Below are positions 1 through 12,699 of a DNA stretch of 64,000 nucleotides, in pieces. A program made the position numbers and the translations under genes. Source of the stretch: Nosema muscidifuracis (taxonomy: Eukaryota > Microsporidia > Nosematidae). Location of the stretch: positions 1-64,000 of the forward strand of contig JAIOKI010000017.1 in assembly GCA_028335825.1 (NCBI GenBank), given 5' to 3'. How positions within the stretch are numbered: the first letter of the stretch is position 1; each line of letters starts with the position of its first letter. The notes under the pieces were generated by a model. It was given only the letters and a program-made list of their open reading frames with translations. It did not search any database and was not told the origin of the DNA.

Positions 1-2009
1 CCTACCTACCAACCACTCAACCAACCTACTACCTACCTACACCTACCAACCTACCTACCTACCCTAACCTACCCTCAACTACCTAACCTACCACCTACCT
101 ACCTACCTACCTACCTAACCTACCTACCACCTACCTACCTAACCTACCCCTACCTACCTACCTACCTAACCTACCTAACCTACCTACCTACCTACCTACC
201 TACCTAACCTACCTAACCTACCTACCTAACCTACACTAACCTACCTACCCTAACCTACCTAACCTACCTACTCTAACCTACCTAACCACCTACCTAACCT
301 ACCTAACCTACCTACCTACCTAACCTACCTAACCTACCTACCTAACCTACCCTACCTAACCTAACCTACCTACCTACCTACCTACCTAACCTACCCCTAA
401 CCTAACCTACCTCTACCTACCTAACCTACCTAACCCTACCTAACCTACCTACCTACCCTACCTAACCTACCTAACCTACCTACCTACTACCTACCTCAAC
501 CTACCTAACCTACCTAACCTACCTAACCTACCTACCTACCTAACCTACCTACCTAACCTACCTCTACCTAACCTACCTACCTAACCTACCTAACCTACCT
601 AACCTACCTAACCTACCTACCTACCTACCTACCTACCCTACCTAACCTACCTAACCTACCTAACCTAACCTACCTACCTACCTACCTACCTAACCTACCT
701 AACCTACCTAACCTACCTAACCTACCTACCTACCTAACCTACCTAACCTACCTAACCTACCTAACCTACCTACCTAACCTACCTACCTAACCTACCTAAC
801 CTACCTACCTAACCTACCTACCTAACCTACTACCTACCTAACCTAACCTAACTACCTAACCTACCTAACCTACTACCTAACCTACCTACCTACCTACCTA
901 ACCTACCTAACCTACCTACTAACCTAACCTACCTAACCTACCTACCTACCTACCTACCTACCTACCTACCTACCTACCTACCTACCTACCTAACCTACCT
1001 ACCTAACCTACCTACCTACCTACCTAACCTACCTAACCTACCTACCTACCTAACCTAACCTACCTACCTACCTACCCTACCTAACCTACCTAACCTAACC
1101 TACCTACCTACCTAACCTACCCTAACCTACCTAACCAACCTAACCTACCTAACCTAACCTACCTACCTAACCTACCTAACCTACCTAACCTACCCTACCT
1201 AACCTACCTACTACCTAACCTACCTACCTAACCTACCTAACCTACCTACTACCTACCTACCTACCTAACCTACCTAACCTACCTACCTACCTAACCTACC
1301 TACTACCTACCTAACTACCTACCTACCTAACTACCTACCTACCTACCTAACCTACCTACCTACCTACCTACCTACCTACCTACCTACCTACCTACCTACC
1401 TACCTACCTACCTACCTACCTACCTACCTACCTAACCTACCTACCTACCTACCTACCTACCTACCTACCTAACCTACCTACCTACCTACCTACCTACCTA
1501 CCTACCTACTACCTACCCTACCTACCTACCTACTACCTACCTACCTACCTACCTACCTACCTACCTACCTACCTACCTACCTACCTACCTACCTACCTAC
1601 CTACCTAACCTACCTACCTACCTACCTAACCTACCTACCTACCTACCTACCTACCTAACCTACCTACCTACCTACCTACCTCCTACCTACCTACCTACCT
1701 ACCTACCTACCTACCTACCTACCTCTACCTACCTACCTAACCTACCTACCTACCTACCTACCTACCTACCTACCTACCTAACCTACCTAACCTACCTACT
1801 ACCTAACCTACCTAACCTACCTACACCTACCTACCTAACCTACCTAACCTACCTACCTACCTACCTACCTACCTACCTAACCTACCTAACCTACCTACCT
1901 ACCTACCTACCTACCTAACCTACCTACCTAACCTACCTACCTACCTACCTACCTACCTACCTACCTAACCTAACCTACCTACCTACCTACCTCTACCTAC
2001 CTAACCTAA
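1..2009. repeat. Telomeric repeat tract (CCTA / CCTAA units)
   Basis: About 2 kb made almost wholly of CCTA and CCTAA units, which read TAGG and TTAGG on the G-rich strand. A C-rich strand at the left edge is what a left chromosome end looks like. The distal part is a mix dominated by a 9-base CCTACCTAA pattern. The stretch around 1320-1790 is nearly pure CCTA tetramer. Occasional CTA, CCCTA or CTCTA slips occur throughout. The array ends abruptly at the A+T-rich sequence beginning near 2010. No ribosomal DNA follows it, unlike the chromosome ends of Encephalitozoon cuniculi. Confidence 0.95.
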
Positions 2010-2915
2010 TATTTCACAATATTTAATTATCTAGAAAATAAAATATTTTTAGATGACGTGTCTTCTCAGAACAATTATAGATATTTCTAAGAAAAAATTA
2101 CAAAATATAATTTTTAAATTTAGACATAATAAATATTTATTTCGATTATTATTCAATTTTTTTTATACAGAAGAAGATGAGTAAATGACATTAAATATAT
2201 TGATGTCAAATGATAATTCTGTCAGGAAGAAATATATATAAGAAATAAATAAAAAATATATTTAATATAATATTAGATATTTTATTTAATTAATAATAAT
2301 ATAAATCTGGATTAATTTGGTGAACTTTTAAACATCATCTCGAAATGTATAACTTCTTTTTTCTATTTTATTTTTACCAATTTAATATACGTGATTAAAT
2401 TATCCATCTGGAATTATTTATGACTTTTAAATATCTTAGAAATAAATACAATTTCGTCTTTTCTTGATCAGACCACACTAAAAATATGATTGAAAGAGCA
2501 AGAGAATATACAGCCTAATTTTAACAATATTGAAGTGTTTATATTTATTTAAATTCAAGTATTTTTTTATAAATTTTCAATTTTGTACTATGTAGTAATT
2601 AATATAATATCAAAATAATATATTGAAGTATATAATTTACACACTTTTTCACAGTCCTAATGCAAGTAATACTTCAATGCATAGGGTTTGATATTCTGCT
2701 GTTGACTTTGATTAAGGTACCAATACTTAGATGATGCTATTTTTTGAGTTCTGTAATATGTTTTTTGTGATATTTTTTTTCTTACGTTATAATTTACGTT
2801 TCACAAGGAAAAACTAATTATCAGTGTTTTTAGACTATTAAAATCTGTCAAATTATCAAATTTTTTTATTTGATTTGAGACATGAATTTTTTTATATAAA
2901 ATCATGTAATTAATT
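2010..2915. other. Telomere-adjacent A+T-rich spacer
   Basis: No open frame, RNA gene or array could be recognised here. The sequence is almost pure A/T with short homopolymer runs. Confidence 0.6.
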
Positions 2916-3317
2916 TTAAAATAATTTATTGAAAGAAATCCATAATTCCTGATTCAAATTATAAAAATAATCTTCTAACATTAAAACCACAAAAGGTAGT
3001 AAAATTGCAAAACCTAATAGTATATATATGATATAAACTGCTACTCTATGTAAATTACGACTTTGATAATAAAACAATATACTCATAATAAATATCAAGA
3101 TAATTATTGAAATAAAAAAACACAAAATAACTGTAAAATGATCAAGCAAGATATTTTGATCAAGTTCTGATACATGCTTTATAGTGATATAAGGATCTAA
3201 AATGTTTTCAGATAAGTTATATTTTGCATGCAATGTATTTTCATATTCTTGTTCTGACGTTCTGTTTGTTCAGTATGCTTTATTTAGTATGTTAAGTAGT
3301 ACAAGAAATGATATCAT
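2916..3317 (-). pseudogene. Small secreted/membrane protein gene with an in-frame TGA
   Basis: The longest stop-free frame (2916-3233) lacks an ATG and would need a TTG start. Reading further upstream in the same frame gives an ATG at 3317 that sits right behind an ACCCT motif, the usual microsporidian start context, and begins a hydrophobic leader (MISFLVLLNIL). One TGA at codon 16 (3270-3272) separates leader and body. The body has two membrane segments, at about residues 61-82 and 92-114 counted from the upstream ATG. The gene therefore looks like a 132-residue membrane protein inactivated by a single nonsense change, or a sequencing or read-through case. The family is not recognised. Confidence 0.55.
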
Positions 3318-4145
3318 AGGGTATGATTAAAAATTTATTTTAGAAAATAACATAAAATTTATATAAATGAAACTAATTATATAATAATCATAATCACTAA
3401 CTTTTATCTATTATTTATAATTTATTTATTCTTACATATTTTATTATTTCAATATTCACAACAGAGTAATATAAGACCAATATTAAATAAATTATCTGTC
3501 TGTCAATGCTAATTTAATATTTGTGATTATTTAAAATATCCATACGTCAAATCATAACAAAATTCTTCATGAATGAAAAAATAATTATATAAGTAATCTT
3601 TGTGTTTAGTATTTTAATTTAACTAATTTTCCATCTAAATGCTATCGATGTCTTTTTCTTCCTAGTCAAGAGAAATTTTTTATAAAGTATTAATAAGATT
3701 CTGGAATGAATATATATTTCGATTTAAATGGTTTATCAATTGATACAATATTTTATTTGTTCAGTATTCTATGTAAGATATAACTTAATTTTTCAAAAGA
3801 TTTTATGATCTTGTCATATTTAATTCTACAGAAGAAACATTTAAACCTTCACATCTTGTAATATTTATCATATCAATTTATAAGAAATTTGTAAATTTAT
3901 CGTCAAGAAGTTTTTCTACGTCAAAGTTTTTAATTAGAACTAGTCAATATACATTCTTTAAAATTTCTATATAAAATATTTTATATTTATTTTATATGTT
4001 TACTATAATAGAGTTTAACATCTAGTTAAGTATTCTGAAAATAATTAAACGTTAAAATTAGAAAGAAATCAAGTAAAATTTTGGTCTACAACATTAATAA
4101 TATTTCATTCAAATTTTACTTTAAGTGTAAATTACATTATTCAAA
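3318..4145. other. A+T-rich spacer
   Basis: Nothing gene-like was seen on either strand. Confidence 0.5.
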
Positions 4146-4544
4146 TCAAAATTTATTCGTTAGTGAGTTTATATTTTTATCTCCACCCTTTATTAAAACA
4201 CTATTTGGTGTTGTTTTATAGTAGAACACAGCATCTTTACATTTACGTGATAGAGGACAGGGATGTGATTCTACTAAAGATTTTATATTAAAACCTGTTG
4301 GCAAATCTTTTAAGGTGATTTTTTTAAATTCTCCTTCAAATTCTTCAATAATTTTAGTATATTGTGTATATTTATAATCAATTAATAATATAGGAGCATT
4401 TTTAAATCCTTCTTTATTCATTTCTTCAATATAAAAGTCGGTGATATCTTTTAATAAAATAGAATCAGATTTTAAAATTGTATTTTTTGTCTTTTTAAGA
4501 TCAGCAGTAAATATAGTTGTAAATAAAATACAAATGATATTCAT
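4146..4544 (-). CDS. Small putative secreted protein, 132 aa
   Basis: Complete frame from ATG to stop with CCTTAATG at the start, a common start context in this window. Residues 1-14 (MNIICILFTTIFTA) form a short hydrophobic leader. The rest is lysine-rich and mixed helix/strand by eye. A CPLSRKC pair at about residues 96-102 could form a disulfide if the protein enters the secretory path. I recognise no family. It stands alone between long empty spacers in the subtelomere, a position typical of fast-evolving host-interaction proteins. Expression and function are unknown. Confidence 0.6.
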   Translation of the reverse strand: MNIICILFTTIFTADLKKTKNTILKSDSILLKDITDFYIEEMNKEGFKNAPILLIDYKYTQYTKIIEEFEGEFKKITLKDLPTGFNIKSLVESHPCPLSRKCKDAVFYYKTTPNSVLIKGGDKNINSLTNKF

Positions 4545-7500
4545 TAAGGTTAAAAAAATTTATTATTTAACATAAAACAAATTAAATTTGACATAATCAT
4601 AATTCAAATAAATAATTTTAATTTTCTTAGATTTTATTATATATTATTTCATTTTGTGTTTATCTAAATTAAATTATCTTTTAATTAATTTTTTAAACTT
4701 GATATTTTTTTGTATGATAGTATATAAAATATTGTTTACAAAGACATATATTTAAATTATTAATTTAAACTCAGTGTTTTTACATAAACATATAATTTAA
4801 TTTTTTTATTGAATCTAAGATCTGATTAATTGATTTATATTCATATATATAAAAGTAATTATTGTAAAAAATATCATAATTTAAAGTCTCTAGTATTTAA
4901 TTAAATTCAAAATCATTATTAGTTTCTAAATATATTTCATACACATTTAGTCTTTTTATAGTGCTAAATAATTTATTTAAATTTTTAATTTATTTTTAAA
5001 TCAAACAATAAAATTTTCATGTGTAAATAACAAATATTTCTCAATTATCTACACTTTATCAAATTTATTATTAATTTACTTCTTATGCTCATTGTGATAT
5101 AATTTTGACTCTTAGTTACTAATAATGTATTTTTTATAATCAAAGTAAATTATGATAATTATTACAATGCTATTTTATAGGATTAATATAATCTTTTGTT
5201 TTAATACCATCAATGAATATAGAATTTATAAATATCAATTATTGACTATTCACAATATAATTCATGTGAGTTGTAAAAATAGACGAGATATGATACATTG
5301 ATTTTTAAGTAAGAAATTAAACGTATCATTATAAAATATATATTTTCATTTCTCTTTAATATTAACAGTCTAAAGATCATTGTAAATTTATAATCATTTT
5401 TCTAATCAATATATTTTATTTTTCTAAAAGAAAACATGTGTGTATTTATATCTCTTAATTTCTTCTCTAGAATGATATTCATATATTTATTAATTCTAAT
5501 TATTTTCTAGATATTATAATATATTAACAATGTTTAGAACAAATCATCAATACAATTCTTATAATATGACAAACATCTCAATTAACACTATGTAAAAGTT
5601 TTAAGAAAATATAATTTCAGAAGAATGTTTTACAATACAGATATTTAAAAAAAAAAACAATTTAACAAATATGGTAATTTTTATATGATTGTCATAAGTC
5701 TATGGATATTATCATGTTAATAATGAAAAATTGAATTATCTAAATAATAATCAATCACATTAACAAATGCTAGTAAAATAAATGTAAAATGTAGTACTTA
5801 ATACTTCTTATTATTTTTATCTATAAATGATATAAATAGTTTATTTTTTATATTGTTTAGGGGTATATCAATACATCGAAAATATTTCACTGATGAGAAA
5901 TAAATAATTTTTTTGCAATAGATACGAAAATATATATTTTCTCATTTTTAACATCAAAATAGATTTAAAAACATAAAGCAATAATATATCATTGATTTTT
6001 CTATGATATTAATAATTCACATACATTAAATCTATACAAAAATTCTGTTGTTATGATGTTCAATATTAGTATTTATTTTTTTACTAAATACACTTAACTT
6101 ATAAAAGTCTAACACTGATTAATAATTCTATGTTTACGACAAAGTGATATTAAAAAAGATACAATCATTACATATTTTATAATATATTAAAATTATCTGA
6201 TAACAAAATATGAGTTATTATTATCTCATAAATGTTTTCATGACTTTCATAAATTATACTAAATCACGATGAAATTGAATGTATAGGAAATATAAAATCG
6301 ATTAACAATGTGGTATAGATGATCTTGATTTTTTATGGTTCGATAACGAATATTTTAATTTTTCTTTGATTTTTAAAAACTTCAAGATATAAATTAATAC
6401 ATACTGATATGAATAACAAATTATTAATAATGTTTTAATAAAACTTTTTGCTATTTATGAAGATTTCGTCAATATATTATGTAAAGTTTATGATTTAAGA
6501 GATGGATGTATGAACTAACCTTAGTGTATAGAATTTAATCTGAAGAAAGTATAAAAAGAAATTCAAATCATATTGAAAATTACTACAAGTTTATTGATTC
6601 TGAAATTATGAACAATAGTCTATCAGCAGTATATATTTTATTCTATGATATTTCTGTCAATAATCTCAGCTTTATTATTTATTATTTTACTAATTTTAGG
6701 ATTACAAGATAATATAAAGAATAATATTTTTATTAGACCTACTACTCTAATGATACGTTCTAAATTTTTTGTATCGAATAAAAAAATTAATATCATGTGA
6801 ATTATTATGTCCAAATTATTTTTATAAATCTTTATTTTTCATCCCTACAAGATTCTGTCGTATTTATCAATAATATTATTTATATAAAAATAAATGTCTA
6901 TATAAAAGGTCACCATCTTCGACTTTTAAATGTTTTATCATATTTATCAAGTTATATAATTTATTGATGTGTTTCATTTCTTCAATTTCATTAAATCCAT
7001 TATTTATACTTAGTCTTTATATTCATAATCATTTTATATACTTACTATTTCAATACTTATAGCTTGTAAATTTTATGGTCTTATGAATTGAATCCGATAA
7101 GAGATATTTTATGACTATTTTATAGTCTTTCAAGATACAATCTTTCTATAAGGAGTAACGATTTTAAAAAAAAAAGATACAATATATTAGTTACATTTTT
7201 ATTCCTTGTATTTATTTTTTTCTATGATATAATAAATCTCTATATTATGTATAAATAAACTTTTATTTTTTTTCATTGTTTATTCTTTTTATTGTATATT
7301 TCTCTTTGAATTCTCAATAAAGTCATTTTAAAAATTATATATAGACATCAAATTAAGAAGCTACTTTCAGTTATCTTATATAATATTATTAATACAAAGT
7401 AATTGTTTCTAAAAAATAATTATAATATATAAATTTCTAGTAAGATTAAATTTATAAACTTAATATGTGTAAAAATATACCTTTGTTGATATTCTTATTA

Positions 7501-7702
7501 TTAGTGTTGTTTTTAATAGAATATTGAATTAATGATAGTCTATTTATTCTTATGGAAATTAATAAAGTAAAAATTAATAGAGAATAAAAATTTTATAAGT
7601 ATATTTAATAAAGTAAAATAAATGAATAATAGTTAATAAAATTTATTAGTTAACATATAATATTTTCTTAAATTTATCTTCTAAAATTGTAAATAGACAA
7701 AA
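4545..7702. other. Gene-free subtelomeric stretch
   Basis: About 3.2 kb of A+T-rich sequence. I see no frame with convincing codon content and no array. Some slightly less A+T-rich patches exist, but none reads as a protein. Confidence 0.5.
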
Positions 7703-8389
7703 TTATGAAATCTCATCATTTATAATTTTAAAATTATTAGATATTTCATAGTTAACATCATAAAAATTTTCAATATTCATGTTATTAAAATCTTCAAAAC
7801 TACTTCTGGAATATTTATCTTTACGTATTTTTTCAAGCAAATATATTAAAGCTTTCTTAAAAACAGACATATATTCTTTTCTATCTGTGCCATCATACCT
7901 ATATGATTTTAATAGAACGTGTAAGATAGATTTTTCATTAGTAAAATTGAAATTTCCACAGATATCTCCATAAGTATCAAAAGGTTTACATTTATCCAAA
8001 ATCTCTTTTTTTTTATTATCAGTAGATCGAATAATAATGTTTAGTTTGCTAGCTAACTCAATCAGATGTTTTCTACTTGGATCAAACAATTTGCTATTAA
8101 AAAATAATGCAGAAAACATAATACATCCATTAGATTTAATATAATATTCTCTCTGTATACCAGAATATTTAAATCTTTCTGATAGATATAACATATTATC
8201 TTCAAATAATTCTTGGGTATTCAGTTCGATTTCTTCTACTAAACTAACTCCATCAAATAAATCAAACCTATAAAAGCCAAAAGTATCTAAGATAATATCA
8301 TCAGTGTTATCTAAAAATTTTCCAAATATATCAAATTCCATCCAATTATCTTTAATTGATAAAACACTTGCAAAAAAAATAAAATTCAT
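7703..8389 (-). CDS. Putative secreted protein, 228 aa, unknown family
   Basis: Full-length frame starting at an ATG immediately preceded by ACCTT. The first 12 residues (MNFIFFASVLSI) are hydrophobic and resemble a short signal peptide, so the product is probably secreted or ER-targeted. The remainder is soluble, rich in Asp, Asn, Lys, Phe and Tyr, with few cysteines and no transmembrane segment. No domain is recognised. It does not align convincingly with the three paralogous families further right, although its hydrophobic leader and bulky aromatic, acidic style are similar. It is isolated, with a small tandem duplication just upstream of its start. Confidence 0.65.
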   Translation of the reverse strand: MNFIFFASVLSIKDNWMEFDIFGKFLDNTDDIILDTFGFYRFDLFDGVSLVEEIELNTQELFEDNMLYLSERFKYSGIQREYYIKSNGCIMFSALFFNSKLFDPSRKHLIELASKLNIIIRSTDNKKKEILDKCKPFDTYGDICGNFNFTNEKSILHVLLKSYRYDGTDRKEYMSVFKKALIYLLEKIRKDKYSRSSFEDFNNMNIENFYDVNYEISNNFKIINDEIS

Positions 8390-8500
8390 AAGGTAAAAAA
8401 TTTAAAATCTTTAGGTAATGAATTAAAAATAAACAAAATTTAATGTCTAATGTAGTAAATTTAATAATATAAAATTTATCTTTATATAGTAAATTAAATT

Positions 8501-8622
8501 TTATATTTGAGTAATATATTAAATAATATAATATTTAATTTATTTATGTGATTCTAATTAATAAAATTTATTATATTTGAGTAATATATTAAATAATATA
8601 ATATTTAATTTATTTATGTGAT
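8501..8622. repeat. Two-copy direct repeat, 70-bp period
   Basis: A segment of about 53 bases beginning TTATATTTGAGTAATATATT at 8501 recurs at 8571, separated by a short A+T spacer. The copies are almost identical, so the duplication is recent relative to its decayed surroundings. It lies upstream of the 228-residue gene. Confidence 0.75.
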
Positions 8623-9216
8623 TTCATTATGAAAAAAGAAATTGATTTTCTATTTAAATAAGCTTTTTTATACACTCTTCTATTTAGTATGAAATATGTA
8701 AAGATCAAAGTATTATTAATATAGGATAGTTACAATTAGATATTTCTAAGTCAATAATACAAATGTGTAATTTATAATATTTTCTTAAGTAATTTTAATT
8801 TTAACTAAAAGATTTTTTATTCTCAATAAGTCTATTATAATATTAAAGATATATATTATATTTGTAAATAGACTTATTGTTTTATTTTCTTAAAATTTTA
8901 CATTTCGACTTTTTTTTATTTGATATCCTAATATATTATATGAATCTTTTCATAATTACTAATAAAATATAGAATATATGAGATTATTTTAATTTTTTTA
9001 CATAAGAATTATAATAATATCCAAAATTATATTTTCATAATACTTCTAAATTATTCTTTGAAGATTATATTTATTCATATGTTAAAATATGAAACTATAT
9101 TGACAATAATAATTCCAAGATTTATTACTGAAGCTTATTTAATATACATGATGCAATCTTTCGGGTCAATAATATCATAATATAAATAAAAGATAATGAT
9201 ATCATTATATTTTAAC

Positions 9217-9333
9217 ATGCTTGAAAATAGAATATTCAGATGTGAGATTTTAAAACCAGATAAAATAAATGATACACTTAAAAACCTTCATCTAGTCTGT
9301 GAAAAAGTTCAACTGACAGATACTGTAATTTGA
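9217..9333 (+). pseudogene. Short protein-like frame, 38 codons
   Basis: An ATG-initiated frame with balanced codon content stands out in the A/T background (it begins MLENRIFRCEILKPDK). It stops at TGA 9331. No CCC start motif and no continuation was found. It may be a gene fragment or chance. Confidence 0.25.
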
Positions 9334-9642
9334 CATTTTATTCATTCTTCATATTTTCTATATTTCACTCTTTTATGTTTATCATCAATCAAATTAATTC
9401 ATGATAATTTAGATCATGTTAAGACCAAGAATATATTTTATATATAAAATACTGATCATTTCAAGAATTTTATTTATCCCTTCTTAAGATACTAAAGGCT
9501 TTGCTATAATTAATCATAATTCTAGACTAATTGATATTGAATATCATATACTAATGAGAATAAGTTCTAAATTATATCTAATAATAACCTATTATTTATG
9601 AATATAATAATTCCATTCATATAATATTCAAGTATACACTAA

Positions 9643-9888
9643 TTTTTTATTGGTCATTTGAATAGAAAAGATCTCATCAAAAAAATAAGTAAAAATAATA
9701 AAGAAAAAGAATATGAAGACTTTAATTAATTAATTTTATCTGGTAAATTAAATATAAATAACGAAGCATAAGATATTATAAAAAATTATTTTAATCAAGA
9801 ATTTCAAAATAATTATACTTTTTTAGATTTATTATTATAGTGTTTATCTTTTGGGATTCATCTTGATAAGTTATATAATGTTAGTTGA
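9643..9888 (+). pseudogene. Decayed coding fragment with several in-frame stops
   Basis: About 80 codons read as a sensible protein in one frame (for example KDLIKKISKNNKEKEYEDFN and LSFGIHLDKLYNVS) but are interrupted by TAA at 9727 and 9769 and by TAG at 9838, before a TGA at 9886. The reading frame itself is kept. The stops are of the kind made by C-to-T or G-to-A changes at Gln or Trp codons. The family is unknown. Confidence 0.4.
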
Positions 9889-12699
9889 GGTTTGTTATAA
9901 TAATAAAATTAATTTAATTTATACTTATACAGAAGTTTTATTGACTAATTCATATTAGATAGTTTTTCAATTTAATAGTTATATCATAATTTTCTAAATA
10001 TGATTTAATAAAGAAAGAACCTATTTATTCCAATTCTCAGATATATATTTATTTCTATGAATATTAATAACCTTGTAATATTTAATTTATAAACTAATAT
10101 AAACAAAGTTTCTGATAATTATGAAAACTTGAATTATAATTTCTCTTTCATAGCAGTATTAAGTTTTAATATTATTTTTATATAAATAGTCTTCTCATAT
10201 ATATCATATATATGTAATTAATTTTATACATATAATATTTCAATAAGTACATATTTAAATACAATTATCTCATCCTGATCTATTATCACATCATCGACTA
10301 AAGAGAGTAATAGTTATCTCAATTAATTAGCCAATATTATAATTATAATCTTCTTAATTTTAAATATTTACATTTATAAATAACAATAATAAGATAAATT
10401 TTTTATACAAAAATAGCAATTAATAAAATTACGGATTCTAAAATATTTTATTTTAATTATTATATTTTATGGAATAACTCTAGATATTACTGATTAAGTC
10501 ATATATTTCTTGTTAAGTGTTTATAAAATTTACTATTTAGACGTAAAATTAAACTCATATATGACCATATTAATTCTCTTGCACATGAATTATTCAAAAA
10601 TAAACTAGTTAGATAAAAATATAACAGAATATTTTTAATTAGCTTATCAATGTAATTTGAACAGATGTCATTCTAAATGTGTCTTAAGTTTATAGAAATA
10701 TACCAATATAGTTGTTTATATAATACATATTTTTTTATTCTCGTCAATTATTAATTTTCTATATATATATACCCCAGTGAGGAGACAAAAAAGTGAAGAA
10801 ATTAGTATAAATAAAAAATATTTGTTTTATATTGTATTCTAAGTATCATCAAAACTCGGAGTTTTTTCTGCTTCATAATAAATATTTAAATAATTTTCTT
10901 ATTATTTATATCTATAATCATGATATTATTTATAAAGAGACTGTAAATCTGTAATGAAAAAATAAAAATTATGAAAAGATACTAAAATTTATAGTATATC
11001 CTTTTAATAAACAATTTTATTTATTCTTAATAAATGGAAACAAATCATATTCAATATAATAATTTTATCAATGAAGGGAAAAATTATATATTAAATACAT
11101 AGAATAATATTCAATAATCTAAATATTTTGTTATATTTGAAAATCTCTAAGGTTCTAATGTAATGATAATTATTATTACATTGACTTATTAATACAATTG
11201 GTTTATTATATATAATTAGACTTTATATCTGAATAATATAAGAAGATATTTATAATAAATACATATCTATATCTTATTATCATTCTATTCTAATTTGACA
11301 TTAAAATTTAATTAATTCACATGTCATTAGTATAATATTATTTAATAAGTTCATATTTTGTATTAAAAATAATTTTATAGTCTATAATATTAATTTATAT
11401 ATCTTTTATAGAATTATAGCATTTATTTTCTTACCCTCGACATCATAATAAGAATATTTAATGAATGTTTGAAATTCAATTTTATTTATTATATATATAT
11501 ATAAAAACTTTACGATTCTTGAATATTTTTACCCTAGTATATTAGCATCATATAAAAGTATTTTAATCAATATATAATTTGCTATATGTGTTTTTTAAAT
11601 TTAATATATTCTGATTGGAGTAGTAAATAATTACTTATATATCGGGATATTTAATTATATTTTGGTTCATCCTCTTTTCAACTCATTTTAATATATCATA
11701 GACATGACATTGATTACTGACAAGATTTAGAAACACATGATAGAACTCTAAAAATTAAAAGTTATTATATTAGACTAGTTTTCTTTATTAACTCATTTGA
11801 CATTTCAAAATGTATTCATCTGACAATAAATATACTTATTATTATTAGATTTATAATTTATTTACTCCTATTGACAAAAATTATATTTATTTTTTTTTTA
11901 TATAATAGATACAATCATAAACTTTAGTTAATTAAAAAGATTATATTATTTCTAATATATCATAAATTTATTAGTACTTATACTTATGAAATATGTAAAT
12001 TATAATTTAATTAATGTATCATCTTAAGAAGATATATCACTAGTTTTTAAAAATATAATTAATTCTTAATTCTATTATTATATTTTATATATACATATGA
12101 ATAATATTTATTTTCAATCATAAATTTATTGATCCCTTTTATGTAAAATAAAGATTAACTGAATTAGTATATATTCAATTATAGGATAATATAAAACGAA
12201 AATATAAAAAATTTATAATATATAAATATTGTAATGGTATATCATAAAAGATCGATATTAGAAGCTAAATGAAGTATAATTATTGTAATTGATATTTATT
12301 AATATTTTTAATTTATTTTCTTTTTACATGTGATAGATTATCTTAAATTTTATTCCTCATTAAGTATGACTAAAGATAATTTTATTATTTTAAAATAATG
12401 ATTAATTTCAATAATAAAATATCTGATTTTTATAGATGAAGATCATTAATTAAAAGTCGTTATATACGTAAATATTTTTTATATATTATTTTGTGCACCA
12501 TAATAAGTTTATAAATTTTCATTTTTTATCTAATGTCTAATTTTTATGTTCTATATATATGAATATATTTGATAATAATTCTATGGAACATATTTTTAAT
12601 ATTATTTAGATTCATACACATAATAAATATACTAACATATATTTTGATATTATCTATATATAGTGATGAATATCTGGCTTTAACAATCTAAGAAAAGTC

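Noticed and set aside
1-2009. CRISPR array
   Set aside because: The repeats are direct 4-5 base units without spacers at a chromosome end. The organism is eukaryotic.
10700-10870. Possible CCCC start motif at about 10772
   Set aside because: No ATG with an open frame follows within a useful distance.
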